Source: UBA4416 sp964543545 | GTDB taxonomy: Bacteria > Bacteroidota > Bacteroidia > B-17B0 > Aurantibacillaceae | DNA: 64,000 nt | Direction of reading: 5' to 3' | Assembly: GCA_964543545.1 (NCBI GenBank) | Contig: CAZIYT010000001.1 | Span: 1,054,001-1,118,000, forward strand | In this document: positions 7,829-15,912 of the stretch, piece after piece | How positions within the stretch are numbered: position 1 is the stretch's first letter | Layout: each line of letters opens with the position of its first letter | The notes under the pieces: generated by a model | Database searches by the model: none | What the model saw: the letters and a program-made list of their open reading frames with translations, nothing else | What the model was told of the DNA's origin: nothing | Made by a program: the position numbers and the translations under genes

Positions 7829-7972
7829 ATGGGAAAAGGAGATCAAAGATCAAGACGAGGCAAAATTCATGTCGGAACATTCGGAAGATTGCGCCCTCGC
7901 AAAAAAAACACGGCAGCTGCTGTAGCAGCAAAAGCCGCACCTAAAAAAGCCGCTAAAAAAGCTGCAAAATAA
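7829..7972 (+). CDS. 30S ribosomal protein bTHX
   Basis: A 47-residue, strongly basic protein beginning MGKGDQRSRRGKIHVGTFGR, followed by a Lys/Ala-rich tail (AAPKKAAKKAAK). The first 26 residues match the THX family, which sits in the head of the 30S subunit and is common in Bacteroidota. It begins 65 bp after the S41 protease and is closed by its own terminator, suggesting a separate short transcript or read-through from ctpA. It is too short for usual ORF calling. Confidence 0.88.
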   Translation: MGKGDQRSRRGKIHVGTFGRLRPRKKNTAAAVAAKAAPKKAAKKAAK

Positions 7973-7980
7973 TTAAGAAG

Positions 7981-8003
7981 ACCGCCCCTAGGCGGTTTTT
8001 TTA
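7981..8003 (+). terminator. Terminator after bTHX
   Basis: accgcc (7981-7986) pairs with ggcggt (7991-7996) around a four-base loop and a seven-T run follows directly. Confidence 0.85.
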
Positions 8004-8065
8004 GTTTATAGGGTTTTGGCGGCCGGGCTTTCGATTCTTCACGCGTGGTATGATTTTGCCGGTCA

Positions 8066-8080
8066 TTGAGCGAAGTCGAA
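8066..8080 (+). repeat. Dispersed repeat copy 2 (ttgagcgaagtcgaa)
   Basis: Same family as 5191-5206; here it is flanked by gccggtc and atgccggc, so it sits in the loop of a larger imperfect hairpin. Confidence 0.55.
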
Positions 8081-8180
8081 ATGCCGGCAAAAAGGATTTC
8101 CACTTCTATTCCTGCCCGGCTACGCGTCATTCAGGCTGGTTTACCAGGCGTATGAGTTTAACTCAATGAGGAGAGTGTTC

Positions 8181-8274
8181 CGGCGCCAGGGATCGAGCGG
8201 GCTGTTTGAGCTCCTTTGTTTGTCCCGCAGGGCAAACAAAGAGCGAGTAGCGAGAGCCCGCCGGGCGCCCAAAA
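8181..8274 (+). repeat. REP-like palindromic element, copy 1
   Basis: It begins cggcgccagggatcg and ends gcccgccgggcgccc; the ends are inverted (ggcgcc/ggcgcc) and the middle forms a second hairpin (ctttgtttgtcc with gggcaaacaaag). A second copy with the same ends but a different middle lies at 31378-31456. Confidence 0.7.
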
Positions 8275-8349
8275 GAAAACAGCCATTGATAAAACCATAT
8301 CACTATCACTGCACTTGCATGGAACCGGCTGCGTTTAGCGTAAATTAGA

Positions 8350-8382
8350 TTGCTGCTACATTTGAATAAATAGTTACCTTTG
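8350..8382 (+). promoter_or_regulatory. Promoter of purK (TTG-N22-TACCTTTG)
   Basis: TTG at 8350-8352 and TACCTTTG at 8375-8382. If transcription begins about four bases past the box, it starts at the GTG at 8386, so the mRNA may be leaderless. Confidence 0.6.
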
Positions 8383-8385
8383 CCC

Positions 8386-9528
8386 GTGACTTATTTTCAA
8401 CCTGACAAACTAAAAATTGGTGTACTTGGCGGCGGGCAGCTGGGGCGCATGATGATCCAGAGTGCTATCAACTACAACCTGTATGTGTGCTGCCTCGACC
8501 CCGATGCCAACGCCCCCTGCAAGGCCATTGCCAACGAATTTACCAAAGGCAGCCTCACCGATTACGATACCGTTTATAAATTCGGGAAGGACAAAGACAT
8601 CATTACCATTGAAATAGAAAACGTGAATGTGGAGGCCCTGAAGGCTTTGCAGAAGGACGGCAAAAAAATATATCCCCAGCCGGAGATCATCGAGATTATT
8701 AAGGACAAAGGCCTGCAGAAGATGTTCTACCAGAGGAACGACATCCCGAGCCCTGATTTCTTTCTCGTAGAGAACAAGGCACAGATCGAAAAATACCGCG
8801 ATTTTTTTCCCTTCTTCCAGAAGCTGCGTACCGGTGGCTATGATGGCAAAGGCGTGGTGAAGCTGGGCCACCCCAATAAGATCGAGCATGCCTTTGAGGC
8901 GCCGAGCGTATTGGAGCGCCTGGTGGACTTCGATAAGGAAATTTCGGTGATCGTGGCACGCAACGAAAGCGGGGAGATCAAATGTTTTCCGGCGGTGGAA
9001 TGCGAGTTTAACCCCGAGGCCAACCTCGTGGAGTTTTTGTTTTCACCGGCCAATATTAAAAAAGCCGTTGACAAGCAGGCTACCGAGATCGCGGTGAAAG
9101 TGGCCGAAAAGCTTGGTATCGTGGGCATCCTGGCCGTAGAGATGTTTGTAACCAAAGATGGAAAAGTGCTGGTGAACGAAGTGGCGCCGCGTCCGCATAA
9201 CAGCGGGCATCATACCATTGAAGGAAACATCACCTCACAGTTTGAGCAACACCTGCGTGCCATTTTGAACCTGCCCCTGGGCGATACGTCGATTGTGAAG
9301 CCGGCAGTGATGATCAACCTGCTGGGAGAAAAGAACCACGAAGGTCCGGCAAAGTATGAAGGCTTGCACGATGCTATCAAATATAAAGGCGTGTATGTGC
9401 ATTTGTACGGCAAAACCAACACCAAGCCTTTTCGCAAGATGGGCCATGTGACGGTGGTGGACGACGATTTGCTGCAGGCCAAGAAAAAGGCGGTGGCCGT
9501 GAAAGACATTGTAAAAATTGTAAGTTAA
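8386..9528 (+). CDS. purK: 5-(carboxyamino)imidazole ribonucleotide synthase
   Basis: A 380-residue ATP-grasp enzyme that carboxylates AIR to N5-CAIR using ATP and bicarbonate, step 6a of purine synthesis. Signatures are 'IGVLGGGQLGRM' near the N-terminus, 'ENVNVEAL', 'FPFFQKLRTGGYDGKGV' and 'VNEVAPRPHNSGHHTIE'. No ATG precedes the conserved start; choices are TTG 8380 or GTG 8386, and I take GTG because the TTG is part of the -7 box. purE follows 108 bp downstream, giving the usual purK-purE pair. Confidence 0.95.
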   Translation: MTYFQPDKLKIGVLGGGQLGRMMIQSAINYNLYVCCLDPDANAPCKAIANEFTKGSLTDYDTVYKFGKDKDIITIEIENVNVEALKALQKDGKKIYPQPEIIEIIKDKGLQKMFYQRNDIPSPDFFLVENKAQIEKYRDFFPFFQKLRTGGYDGKGVVKLGHPNKIEHAFEAPSVLERLVDFDKEISVIVARNESGEIKCFPAVECEFNPEANLVEFLFSPANIKKAVDKQATEIAVKVAEKLGIVGILAVEMFVTKDGKVLVNEVAPRPHNSGHHTIEGNITSQFEQHLRAILNLPLGDTSIVKPAVMINLLGEKNHEGPAKYEGLHDAIKYKGVYVHLYGKTNTKPFRKMGHVTVVDDDLLQAKKKAVAVKDIVKIVS

Positions 9529-9636
9529 CTATTTCCTGGCGGTCATGCTGTCGCGACGCATCGTGATGATTCAGCATCTGTACCTGGATAAAGTCAATCA
9601 GTATAAATTCAACAACTCTCTAACTCAACAACGGAT

Positions 9637-10113
9637 ATGGTAGGCATCATTATGGGCAGCAGCAGTGATCTGAAGATCATGAACGACGCAGCAGAATTTC
9701 TGAAAAAAATGAACATTGAGCATGAAGTCACCATTGTGTCGGCTCATCGCACGCCGGAGCGCATGTTCGATTATGCGAAGAACGCCGCTTCCCGCGGACT
9801 GAAAGTGATTATTGCCGGTGCCGGCGGGGCAGCGCATTTGCCGGGCATGGTAGCCTCTTTAACGGCTTTGCCCGTGATCGGTGTTCCGGTGAAGTCCAGC
9901 AATTCCATCGACGGTTGGGATTCCCTGTTATCCATCGTGCAAATGCCTAACGGCGTGCCGGTGGCTACCGTAGCGGTAAATGCCGCTCAGAATGCGGGCA
10001 TCCTTGCCGCGCAGATCCTGGGCTGCCAGGATAAGGCTATTTTCGATAAGCTGCTTGCCTTTAAGGAAGAGCTGAAAGAAAAAGTGATGAAAAGCCTGGA
10101 TGAGATTAAATAA
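9637..10113 (+). CDS. purE: N5-carboxyaminoimidazole ribonucleotide mutase
   Basis: A 158-residue class I PurE that turns N5-CAIR into CAIR. Seen are GSSSDLKIM at 7-15, SAHRTPERM at 35-43 and GAGGAAHLPGM at 61-71 with the catalytic His67. Length and motifs are standard; an associated PurK identifies it as the mutase, not the AIR carboxylase. It is on the same strand as purK; the 108-bp gap shows no terminator. Confidence 0.96.
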   Translation: MVGIIMGSSSDLKIMNDAAEFLKKMNIEHEVTIVSAHRTPERMFDYAKNAASRGLKVIIAGAGGAAHLPGMVASLTALPVIGVPVKSSNSIDGWDSLLSIVQMPNGVPVATVAVNAAQNAGILAAQILGCQDKAIFDKLLAFKEELKEKVMKSLDEIK

Positions 10114-10172
10114 ATAGTTTAACCCATCGATGGAAGCCCGTTTGATCAAACAGACACAGGACTGCATATTCT

Positions 10173-10628
10173 TTACTCAATCACTTTTTCCGGACTTATT
10201 TGTCGTTTCAGAAGTTCGGTGGCTCTATCGGGAAAAGACCTGGCAAATCTGATAGTTGCGTTTCCTTTTGCTGTCCGGTAGCTTAGGGTAATAGCTCCGC
10301 GTCCACGGTTACTATAGATGCGTTGCGAATAATCTGTTAGCTTGATTACATCATGATAGCTGATCGTGTGTTCCGGTTTTCCAATGATAGACCTAATGTA
10401 AATATGATCGTGATCGTAGAACACCTGTTTATACGTATAATGAACCAATGTTATAATAGCAGAGCAAACAACAAGTGTCAAACAACATGTTAGCAGTATA
10501 GTCCCCATGTTTTCACCCTGTATCATCATCACAATACTCAGAACGAATACAACGATCATCACCAGCGCAGGAAAGATGATGAGAATCAATTGTGATCGGT
10601 TGTGCGCCCGCTGAACTCCGTAAATCAC
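10173..10628 (-). CDS. Two-span membrane protein of unknown function
   Basis: A 151-residue protein with two hydrophobic spans (about 15-36 and 43-65) followed by a soluble beta-rich tail ('VFYDHDHIYIRSIIGKPEHTISYHDVIKLTDYSQRIYSN') resembling bacterial PH-like domains after a two-helix anchor. It starts with GTG that overlaps the acs stop (GTGA), so it is probably translated by coupling as the last gene of the acs transcript. The function is unknown. Confidence 0.65.
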   Translation of the reverse strand: MIYGVQRAHNRSQLILIIFPALVMIVVFVLSIVMMIQGENMGTILLTCCLTLVVCSAIITLVHYTYKQVFYDHDHIYIRSIIGKPEHTISYHDVIKLTDYSQRIYSNRGRGAITLSYRTAKGNATIRFARSFPDRATELLKRQISPEKVIE

Positions 10629-12538
10629 ACTTTCTCCTTAATAATCACATCCACCAGCGAAGGGTCGAGCAGGGTACTCGTATCGCCTAAGTTGGAGGTA
10701 TCGCCTTCTGCAATTTTCCGGAGGATGCGGCGCATGATCTTTCCTGAGCGGGTTTTCGGCAGGCCAGGTACAAACTGGATCTTATCCGGTTTCGCAATTG
10801 GTCCTATCACTTTGGTGATCATTGCGTTGATTTCCTTACGGATGTTATCATCACCTGTTTTTCCTGCATCGCAGATCACATAGGCATAGATGCCTTGTCC
10901 TTTGATGTCGTGCGGATAGCCCACCACAGCGCTTTCGATAATGGCATCATGCATGTTGATGGCATTTTCCACTTCAGCGGTGCCAATGCGGTGCCCGCTC
11001 ACATTGAGCACATCGTCCACGCGGCCCGTGATCTTATAGTTGCCGTCTTTGTCCCTCAGGCAGCCGTCGCCGGTGAAGTACATATTTGCGTAAGTAGAGA
11101 AATACGTTTGCTGGCAACGCTCATGGTCGCCATAGGTGGTGCGGATAATTCCCGGCCATGGAAACCGGATGCAGAGGTTTCCGCTCACCTCGTTGCCTTC
11201 GATCACCTTGCCGCTCTCATCTACCAGGCAGGGCTGCACACCCGGTAGGGGCAGGGTTGCATACGACGGTTTCTGCGGCGTGATGCCTGCGAGGTTGGAG
11301 ATCATGATGCCGCCTGTTTCCGTTTGCCACCAGGTGTCCACCACCGGGCATTTCCCTTTCCCGATATGGGTATTGTACCAGTGCCAGGCTTCTTCGTTGA
11401 TGGGCTCTCCCACCGAGCCTAGCACTTTCAATGAATCCAGTTTTTTATGTTTCAGCGGCTCCAGGCCAAAGCCCATAAGGCTGCGAATCGCCGTTGGCGC
11501 GGTATACAGGATGTCGACCTGGTGCTTGTCCACAATCTCCCAGAAGCGGCCTGCATCGGGCCAGGTAGGAACCCCTTCAAATAAAAGAGACGTTGCCCCG
11601 GCGCTGAGCGGGCCATAGACGATATAGCTGTGGCCGGTGATCCAGCCGATGTCTGCCGTACAAAAATGCAATTGTCCCGGCTTGTATTGAAACACATTCA
11701 CAAAGGTGTAATTGGCCCACACCATGTAGCCGCCAATCGTATGCACCACGCCTTTCGGTTTCCCGGTCGAGCCCGATGTGTAAAGAATGAACAGTGGATC
11801 TTCCGCATCCATCACTTCCGCTTTGCAATTGACATTGCCTGAAGCTTCTACGTTTTTCAGCTCATCTTCCATCCATACATCACGGCCTTCCTTCATCGTG
11901 ATGCTCACGTTCGTGCGTTTGGCCACGATCACTTTTTTGACGAAAGGACATTGGGTGAGCGCTTCATCTACCACGGCTTTCAGAGGAATATCCTTGGCGG
12001 CACGGTAGCTGCCATCGGCGGTGATGATGTATTCCGCTTTGGCATCCTGCAAGCGGTCGACAATAGCCTGCGCTGAAAAACCTCCGAAGATGACCGAATG
12101 AATCGCGCCGATACGGGCGCAGGCCAGCGTGCTGATGGCAAGCTCGGGCGTCATGCCCATATAGATGCACACACGGTCGCCTTTTTTCACGCCATTGTTC
12201 TTCAACACATTGGCGAGGCGGCATACGCGCTCGTATAATTCCTGGTACGTTAAGCTCACATTTTTTTCCTGCGGGTCGTTGGCTTCCCAGATGAGGGCAG
12301 GGTTGTTGCCGTTCTTCTCCAGGTGCCTGTCGAGGCAGTTCTCCGTAATGTTCAGCTTGCCGCCGATGAACCATTTGCTGTCGGCAGTTTTGAAATCCCA
12401 TTCCAGTACCTTGTCCCAGGGCTTGTGCCAGCTGAAATGCTGTGCGATATCTGCCCAGAATTGCTCGGGCTGCTCAACGCTTTGTTGATAGGCTTTTTGG
12501 TAGGCTTCGAAGGAAGTGATCTGATAAGGAAAATTCAT
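10625..12538 (-). CDS. acs: Acetyl-CoA synthetase (acetate-CoA ligase, AMP-forming)
   Basis: A 637-residue adenylate-forming enzyme converting acetate, ATP and CoA to acetyl-CoA in the cytoplasm. It has the N-terminal ACS domain ('FWADIAQHFSWHKPWDKVLEWDF'), 'YTSGSTGKPKGVVHT' (P-loop), 'DTWWQTETGG', the hinge region 'YFTGDGCLRDKDGNYKITGRVDDVLNVSGHRIGT' and the acetylatable lysine in 'PKTRSGKIMRR'. The frame extends 15 codons further up, but the conserved protein starts at MNFPYQITSF, so I use the ATG at 12538. It is divergent from the symporter gene; a GTG-start membrane protein overlaps its end. Confidence 0.96.
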   Translation of the reverse strand: MNFPYQITSFEAYQKAYQQSVEQPEQFWADIAQHFSWHKPWDKVLEWDFKTADSKWFIGGKLNITENCLDRHLEKNGNNPALIWEANDPQEKNVSLTYQELYERVCRLANVLKNNGVKKGDRVCIYMGMTPELAISTLACARIGAIHSVIFGGFSAQAIVDRLQDAKAEYIITADGSYRAAKDIPLKAVVDEALTQCPFVKKVIVAKRTNVSITMKEGRDVWMEDELKNVEASGNVNCKAEVMDAEDPLFILYTSGSTGKPKGVVHTIGGYMVWANYTFVNVFQYKPGQLHFCTADIGWITGHSYIVYGPLSAGATSLLFEGVPTWPDAGRFWEIVDKHQVDILYTAPTAIRSLMGFGLEPLKHKKLDSLKVLGSVGEPINEEAWHWYNTHIGKGKCPVVDTWWQTETGGIMISNLAGITPQKPSYATLPLPGVQPCLVDESGKVIEGNEVSGNLCIRFPWPGIIRTTYGDHERCQQTYFSTYANMYFTGDGCLRDKDGNYKITGRVDDVLNVSGHRIGTAEVENAINMHDAIIESAVVGYPHDIKGQGIYAYVICDAGKTGDDNIRKEINAMITKVIGPIAKPDKIQFVPGLPKTRSGKIMRRILRKIAEGDTSNLGDTSTLLDPSLVDVIIKEKV

Positions 12539-12620
12539 AAACGTATAATTTTTGAGAGGTAATGAATAGCTGCTTTGAAACAAACTAAAAATAGCTTAAT
12601 ATTGTTTAACCCGCAACGCT

Positions 12621-13832
12621 TTGAAGTTAAAAAAAATAGTTTCCAACCTCGCCTTCCAGGTCCTAGTCGCTATCGTTGCCGGTGTGCTGCTCGGGCATTT
12701 TTACCCGGCCCTTGGCGTGAAGATGGAGATCATCGGAAAAAGCTTCATCAACATCATCAAGCTCTTCATCGGGCCTATCATCTTTCTCACCATTGTGCTT
12801 GGTATCACCGGGATCGACAGCCTCAAGAAAGTAGGGAGGGTAGGCGTGAGGGCCCTCATTTATTTTGAGATCGTATCCACCATTGCGCTTTCCATCGGTG
12901 TGTTGGTAGCATATATCGTTCAGCCCGGTAGCATTAATATGTCAGGGCTCACCGTCAAAGATGCTTCGCAATACACACAACATGCCGCCGATCAATTCAG
13001 CTGGCTCGGTTTTTTTCTTTCCAATTTCACCCTCCAGGTACTCCTGGCCGGCATCATCGCCGGGATTATCATCAGTAATCTGAGAAACAAAGCAGCCATC
13101 ATCAAGCCATTGGAAAGCGTATCGCACTATGTGTTCTTAGCCTTGAAGTATGTAATGTACCTCGCACCACTCGGCGCTTTCGGTGGTATGGCCTTCGCTG
13201 TTGGGAAATTCGGATTGCAAACCCTCCTGCCTTTGGGGAAGCTGATGCTCTGTGTCTACATGACGATGGCCCTCTTCGTGTTTGTGATCCTCGGAACCAT
13301 CATGCGCTATTACAAGCTCAGCATCTGGAAATTTTTAAAATCCATCAAGGAAGAACTGCTCATTGTGCTTGGCACATCCTCTTCGGAGCCTGCCATGCCC
13401 TCGCTCATGAAAAAGCTGGAGAACATGGGCTGCAGCAAATCAGTGGTAGGCCTTGTGGTACCTACCGGCTATTCCTTCAACCTCGATGGCACCTCGATTT
13501 ACCTCTCGATGTCGGTGATCTTCATCGCACAGCTTTACAATGTGCATTTATCGTTCGGAGAAATGCTGAGCATCATTGGCATCCTGATGATCACCTCGAA
13601 AGGAGCCGCCGGCGTGACGGGCAGCGGCTTTATTGTATTGGCCTCCACCTTAACGGCCCTGCACAAAATTCCGGTGGAAGGCCTGGCCTTTTTGCTGGGC
13701 GTGGATAAGTTCATGAGCGAGGCGCGGGCCATCACCAACATCATCGGCAACGGCGTAGCCACCATGGTGATCTCAAAAGCCGAGAAGGAATACGTCGAGC
13801 CGGAGCTTCCGGCAGATCAGCCCCTGGAATAA
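12621..13832 (+). CDS. Dicarboxylate/amino acid:cation symporter (DAACS family)
   Basis: A 403-residue inner-membrane carrier with about eight helices and two re-entrant loops. Family motifs are the serine-rich loop SSSEPAMPS, the 'NLDGTSIY' motif, and the second loop 'GAAGVTGSGF' followed by 'DKFMSEARAITNIIGN'. It imports C4-dicarboxylates or acidic amino acids with H+ or Na+. No ATG is available; the start is TTG at 12621, just inside an in-frame stop. It diverges from acs with only about 80 bp between, so the two acetate/dicarboxylate genes may share control. Confidence 0.92.
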   Translation: MKLKKIVSNLAFQVLVAIVAGVLLGHFYPALGVKMEIIGKSFINIIKLFIGPIIFLTIVLGITGIDSLKKVGRVGVRALIYFEIVSTIALSIGVLVAYIVQPGSINMSGLTVKDASQYTQHAADQFSWLGFFLSNFTLQVLLAGIIAGIIISNLRNKAAIIKPLESVSHYVFLALKYVMYLAPLGAFGGMAFAVGKFGLQTLLPLGKLMLCVYMTMALFVFVILGTIMRYYKLSIWKFLKSIKEELLIVLGTSSSEPAMPSLMKKLENMGCSKSVVGLVVPTGYSFNLDGTSIYLSMSVIFIAQLYNVHLSFGEMLSIIGILMITSKGAAGVTGSGFIVLASTLTALHKIPVEGLAFLLGVDKFMSEARAITNIIGNGVATMVISKAEKEYVEPELPADQPLE

Positions 13833-13903
13833 GATTTGCATGCGCCTTATTTAGGATTCCGACAGTCATTTATTTCTCAGAATTAAATCACCTCCTGTTT
13901 TTT

Positions 13904-13911
13904 TACCTTTG
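13904..13911 (+). promoter_or_regulatory. -7 promoter box (TACCTTTG) for the small T9SS protein
   Basis: A perfect TAnnTTTG match ten bases before the first ATG of the gene, and nineteen before the second. Confidence 0.5.
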
Positions 13912-13920
13912 TTCATAATC

Positions 13921-14262
13921 ATGAATGCAATGAAAAAATTAGTGTTGTTGAGCCTTCTGCTCGTCGTAACCATGGTGCTGAGAGCACAGTCTTCTGTTGG
14001 CTTGTCGGGCTCTTCAGGCGTTTATCCTCATCCTTCGGCTGCTACAGCTTACCTGGATATTTATTCGGATCGCGACGATAAAGAGGCGAAGCTCAGCATT
14101 ACGAATTTGTTAGGCGAGTTGATTTCCGCAAAAAATGTTGAGATTGCCAAAGGAAAAAATGTCGTGTCTTTTGAACGGGAACAATTGGCGACCGGAATTT
14201 ATCTTGTCACCTTTTCATCGGGAGGGGAGCAAATCACCAGGCGTTTTACGGTGAGCCGTTGA
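13921..14262 (+). CDS. Minimal secreted protein: signal peptide plus T9SS sorting domain only
   Basis: About 110 residues. After a signal peptide (MKKLVLLSLLLVVTMVLRAQ) the mature chain is almost wholly one type A T9SS C-terminal domain: 'SSGVYPHPSAATAYLDIYS', a central LLGELI strand, GKNVVSF, 'LATGIYLVTF', and the end 'ITRRFTVSR'. The usual FPNP/YPNP turn has His in place of Asn. There is no cargo domain. ATGs at 13921 and 13930 are both possible; the second fits the signal peptide and leader better. It may be a processed-down gene, an anchor-like decoy, or a working tiny surface protein. Confidence 0.75.
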   Translation: MNAMKKLVLLSLLLVVTMVLRAQSSVGLSGSSGVYPHPSAATAYLDIYSDRDDKEAKLSITNLLGELISAKNVEIAKGKNVVSFEREQLATGIYLVTFSSGGEQITRRFTVSR

Positions 14263-14436
14263 TGCCAAAAATATTCAACCCTTTCAGGGTTGGAAAAAAC
14301 GGAACGAAAATTTTCTATAGATGTTGAAGCCCTTCAGGCTTCTTTGTTTCGATGCCTCTGATGGCTTCCTATTTTCTTTGCGCTATACTTATGGTATGTT
14401 CTAATCCGTGTCATCTGTGTTCCATCAGTATGTTGA

Positions 14437-14451
14437 CTTCGACTCCGCTCA
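14437..14451 (-). repeat. Dispersed repeat copy 3 (cttcgactccgctca)
   Basis: Reverse complement of the 5191-5206 repeat; flanked here by gttgac and gtcaac, forming an inverted pair. Confidence 0.6.
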
Positions 14452-14630
14452 GTCAACGGCAGATGTTCCATGGATGCTGCGCATGTGACTTCCTGATTCG
14501 CGATGCTTTCTATCTTGCTCTTATCCATGATCGCGGCATCTGTCCGCTCGGTCAACAGCGGGTGTTTTCTTGATGCTGCCCATGCGACTTTATAATTCGC
14601 GATGCTTTCTAACTGGCTCTAATCTGTAAT
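14445..14630. repeat. Imperfect tandem repeat, period 99 bp
   Basis: ccgctc(a/g)gtcaac, gatgctgc(g/c)catg and attcgcgatgctttct each recur exactly 99 bp apart (14445/14544, 14473/14572, 14496/14595), giving nearly two copies of one unit. Confidence 0.75.
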
Positions 14631-14674
14631 TTATCTGCCTGATCCGCGTTATCTGTGAGATTTGCGGGAATATC

Positions 14675-15799
14675 CTACGCAGGCATGTTAATCAGCTCAT
14701 TCGTTTTCATAATGAGGTCCATGAACAAAATTTTGGGATTGGCATTCCGCTCAATGTGGTAGAAGGCCGAGTTGAATTCTTCGAGAAGCCGCTCGTAGTT
14801 GCGACGGTGCACGAAGCGTGAAAATTTTCCGACAAAGTCTTTTTCTTCTCCCGAATGCCTTACCAGGTCAGGGCTTCCGAAGTTCATCATCAGGCAGTCG
14901 CGGAAAATTTCGAGGCCGTATTGCAGGAATTGTTTTTGTTTTTCGCGGCCGGTGCGCGCATTCTCATCGATCCAGGCCACGGCTTTCGGTGCATCGAATT
15001 TTAAAGCGATGAGCATAAAGGCCCTGAAGTTTTGCAGATAGGCAGTGCCGCCGTCGGTATGTTGTAGCAGCAGTTGTGCCTCGCGGTAGCTGCCATCGCT
15101 GAGCAGGGCTGCTTGCCGGGCCGCAGCAGGGTCGCACTGGTATTGATGCACAAGTCCTTTGCTGATCTCATCTACCGTAAGCTGGTAAAATAAAATCTGT
15201 TGTACCCTCGAAATAATGGTAGCCAGCAATTGCTCGGGATGGTTGCATACCATCACGAACAGCGTTTGTTCAGGCGGTTCTTCCAGGATCTTCAGGAGCT
15301 TGTTGGCCGATTCGGTATTCATTTTTTCCGGTTGCCAGATCATCATCACCTTATAGCCACCTTCGTAGCTCGTGTACGATAATTTTTTGAGAATGTCGTT
15401 GGCTTCATCTGCCGGGATCAGCGGTTGCTTATTTTCGGAGTTGAGGCTGTTGAACCAGTCGTTGAGCGTCATGTAAGGCATTTCCAGGAAGGTTTCCCTG
15501 AACTCTTTCACAAGGTCGTTGCTGGTGCGTACATGCTTGCTTTTGGAGATCGGAAACACGAGGTGCATATCGGGATGCACGAGCTTCGCTGTTTTGAGGC
15601 AGGAAGGACATTGCCCGCAGGAATCCTGCTCCTGCTTATTGGTGCAAAACAGGTATTGGATGAAGGCAAAAGCGGCCGGGAGGTTCCCGCTGCCCTCAGG
15701 CCCTGAGAACAACAGGGCATGCGGCACCCGGTTGTCTTTGAACATGTGTAAAAGCCTTTCCTTTACCTCTGCCTGCCCTATGATATCTTTAAAAAACAC
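14675..15799 (-). CDS. holB: DNA polymerase III, delta-prime subunit
   Basis: A 374-residue clamp-loader subunit. It begins 'FFKDIIGQAEVKERLLHMF', has a degenerate Walker A (GPEGSGNLP, Lys replaced, as expected for non-ATP-binding delta'), the four-cysteine zinc site near 'CTNKQEQDSCGQCPSC', 'MNTESANKLLKILEEPP' and the Arg-finger 'SRVQQ'. The frame runs up to a GTG at 15880, but that would overlap the nadD promoter; the GTG at 15799 sits two codons before the conserved start, so I use it. It is divergent from nadD. Confidence 0.92.
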   Translation of the reverse strand: MFFKDIIGQAEVKERLLHMFKDNRVPHALLFSGPEGSGNLPAAFAFIQYLFCTNKQEQDSCGQCPSCLKTAKLVHPDMHLVFPISKSKHVRTSNDLVKEFRETFLEMPYMTLNDWFNSLNSENKQPLIPADEANDILKKLSYTSYEGGYKVMMIWQPEKMNTESANKLLKILEEPPEQTLFVMVCNHPEQLLATIISRVQQILFYQLTVDEISKGLVHQYQCDPAAARQAALLSDGSYREAQLLLQHTDGGTAYLQNFRAFMLIALKFDAPKAVAWIDENARTGREKQKQFLQYGLEIFRDCLMMNFGSPDLVRHSGEEKDFVGKFSRFVHRRNYERLLEEFNSAFYHIERNANPKILFMDLIMKTNELINMPA

Positions 15800-15900
15800 T
15801 GCCTTAAAAGTACCATTTTTTTTGGTTGAGCCCGGTTTAATTTTCGACAGGCGCCGGATTATTTTGCGGGGATGTACCACGATAAACCATTCGAAAAACT

Positions 15901-15908
15901 TACATTTG
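15901..15908 (+). promoter_or_regulatory. -7 promoter box (TACATTTG) of nadD
   Basis: The box ends four bases before the nadD ATG, so the transcript should begin at, or within a base of, the start codon: a candidate leaderless mRNA. Confidence 0.55.
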
Positions 15909-15912
15909 TTGT

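Larger units (their letters stand above)
8004..8349. other. Intergenic stretch with two dispersed repeats, no gene seen
   Basis: It holds a copy of the cgaagtcgaa repeat (8066-8080, within an inverted pair of gccgg arms) and the longer ggcgcc...gggcgccc element (8181-8274). The 60-codon plus-strand frame at 8166 is just the repeat read through and has no recognisable protein features. Confidence 0.6.
14263..14674. other. Repeat-rich intergenic region, no gene seen
   Basis: It holds two short palindromes (aaccctttcagggtt near 14278 and gaagcccttcaggcttc near 14326), one copy of the dispersed cttcgactccgctca repeat, and a direct repeat of period 99 bp. The 73-codon frames on either strand are repeats read through. 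Confidence 0.65.

Noticed and set aside
8166..8348. 60-codon plus-strand frame before purK
   Set aside because: It is the REP-like element read through.
14263..14674. CRISPR-like array
   Set aside because: Only two units of a 99-bp period, no short repeats with unique spacers, and no cas genes in the window.
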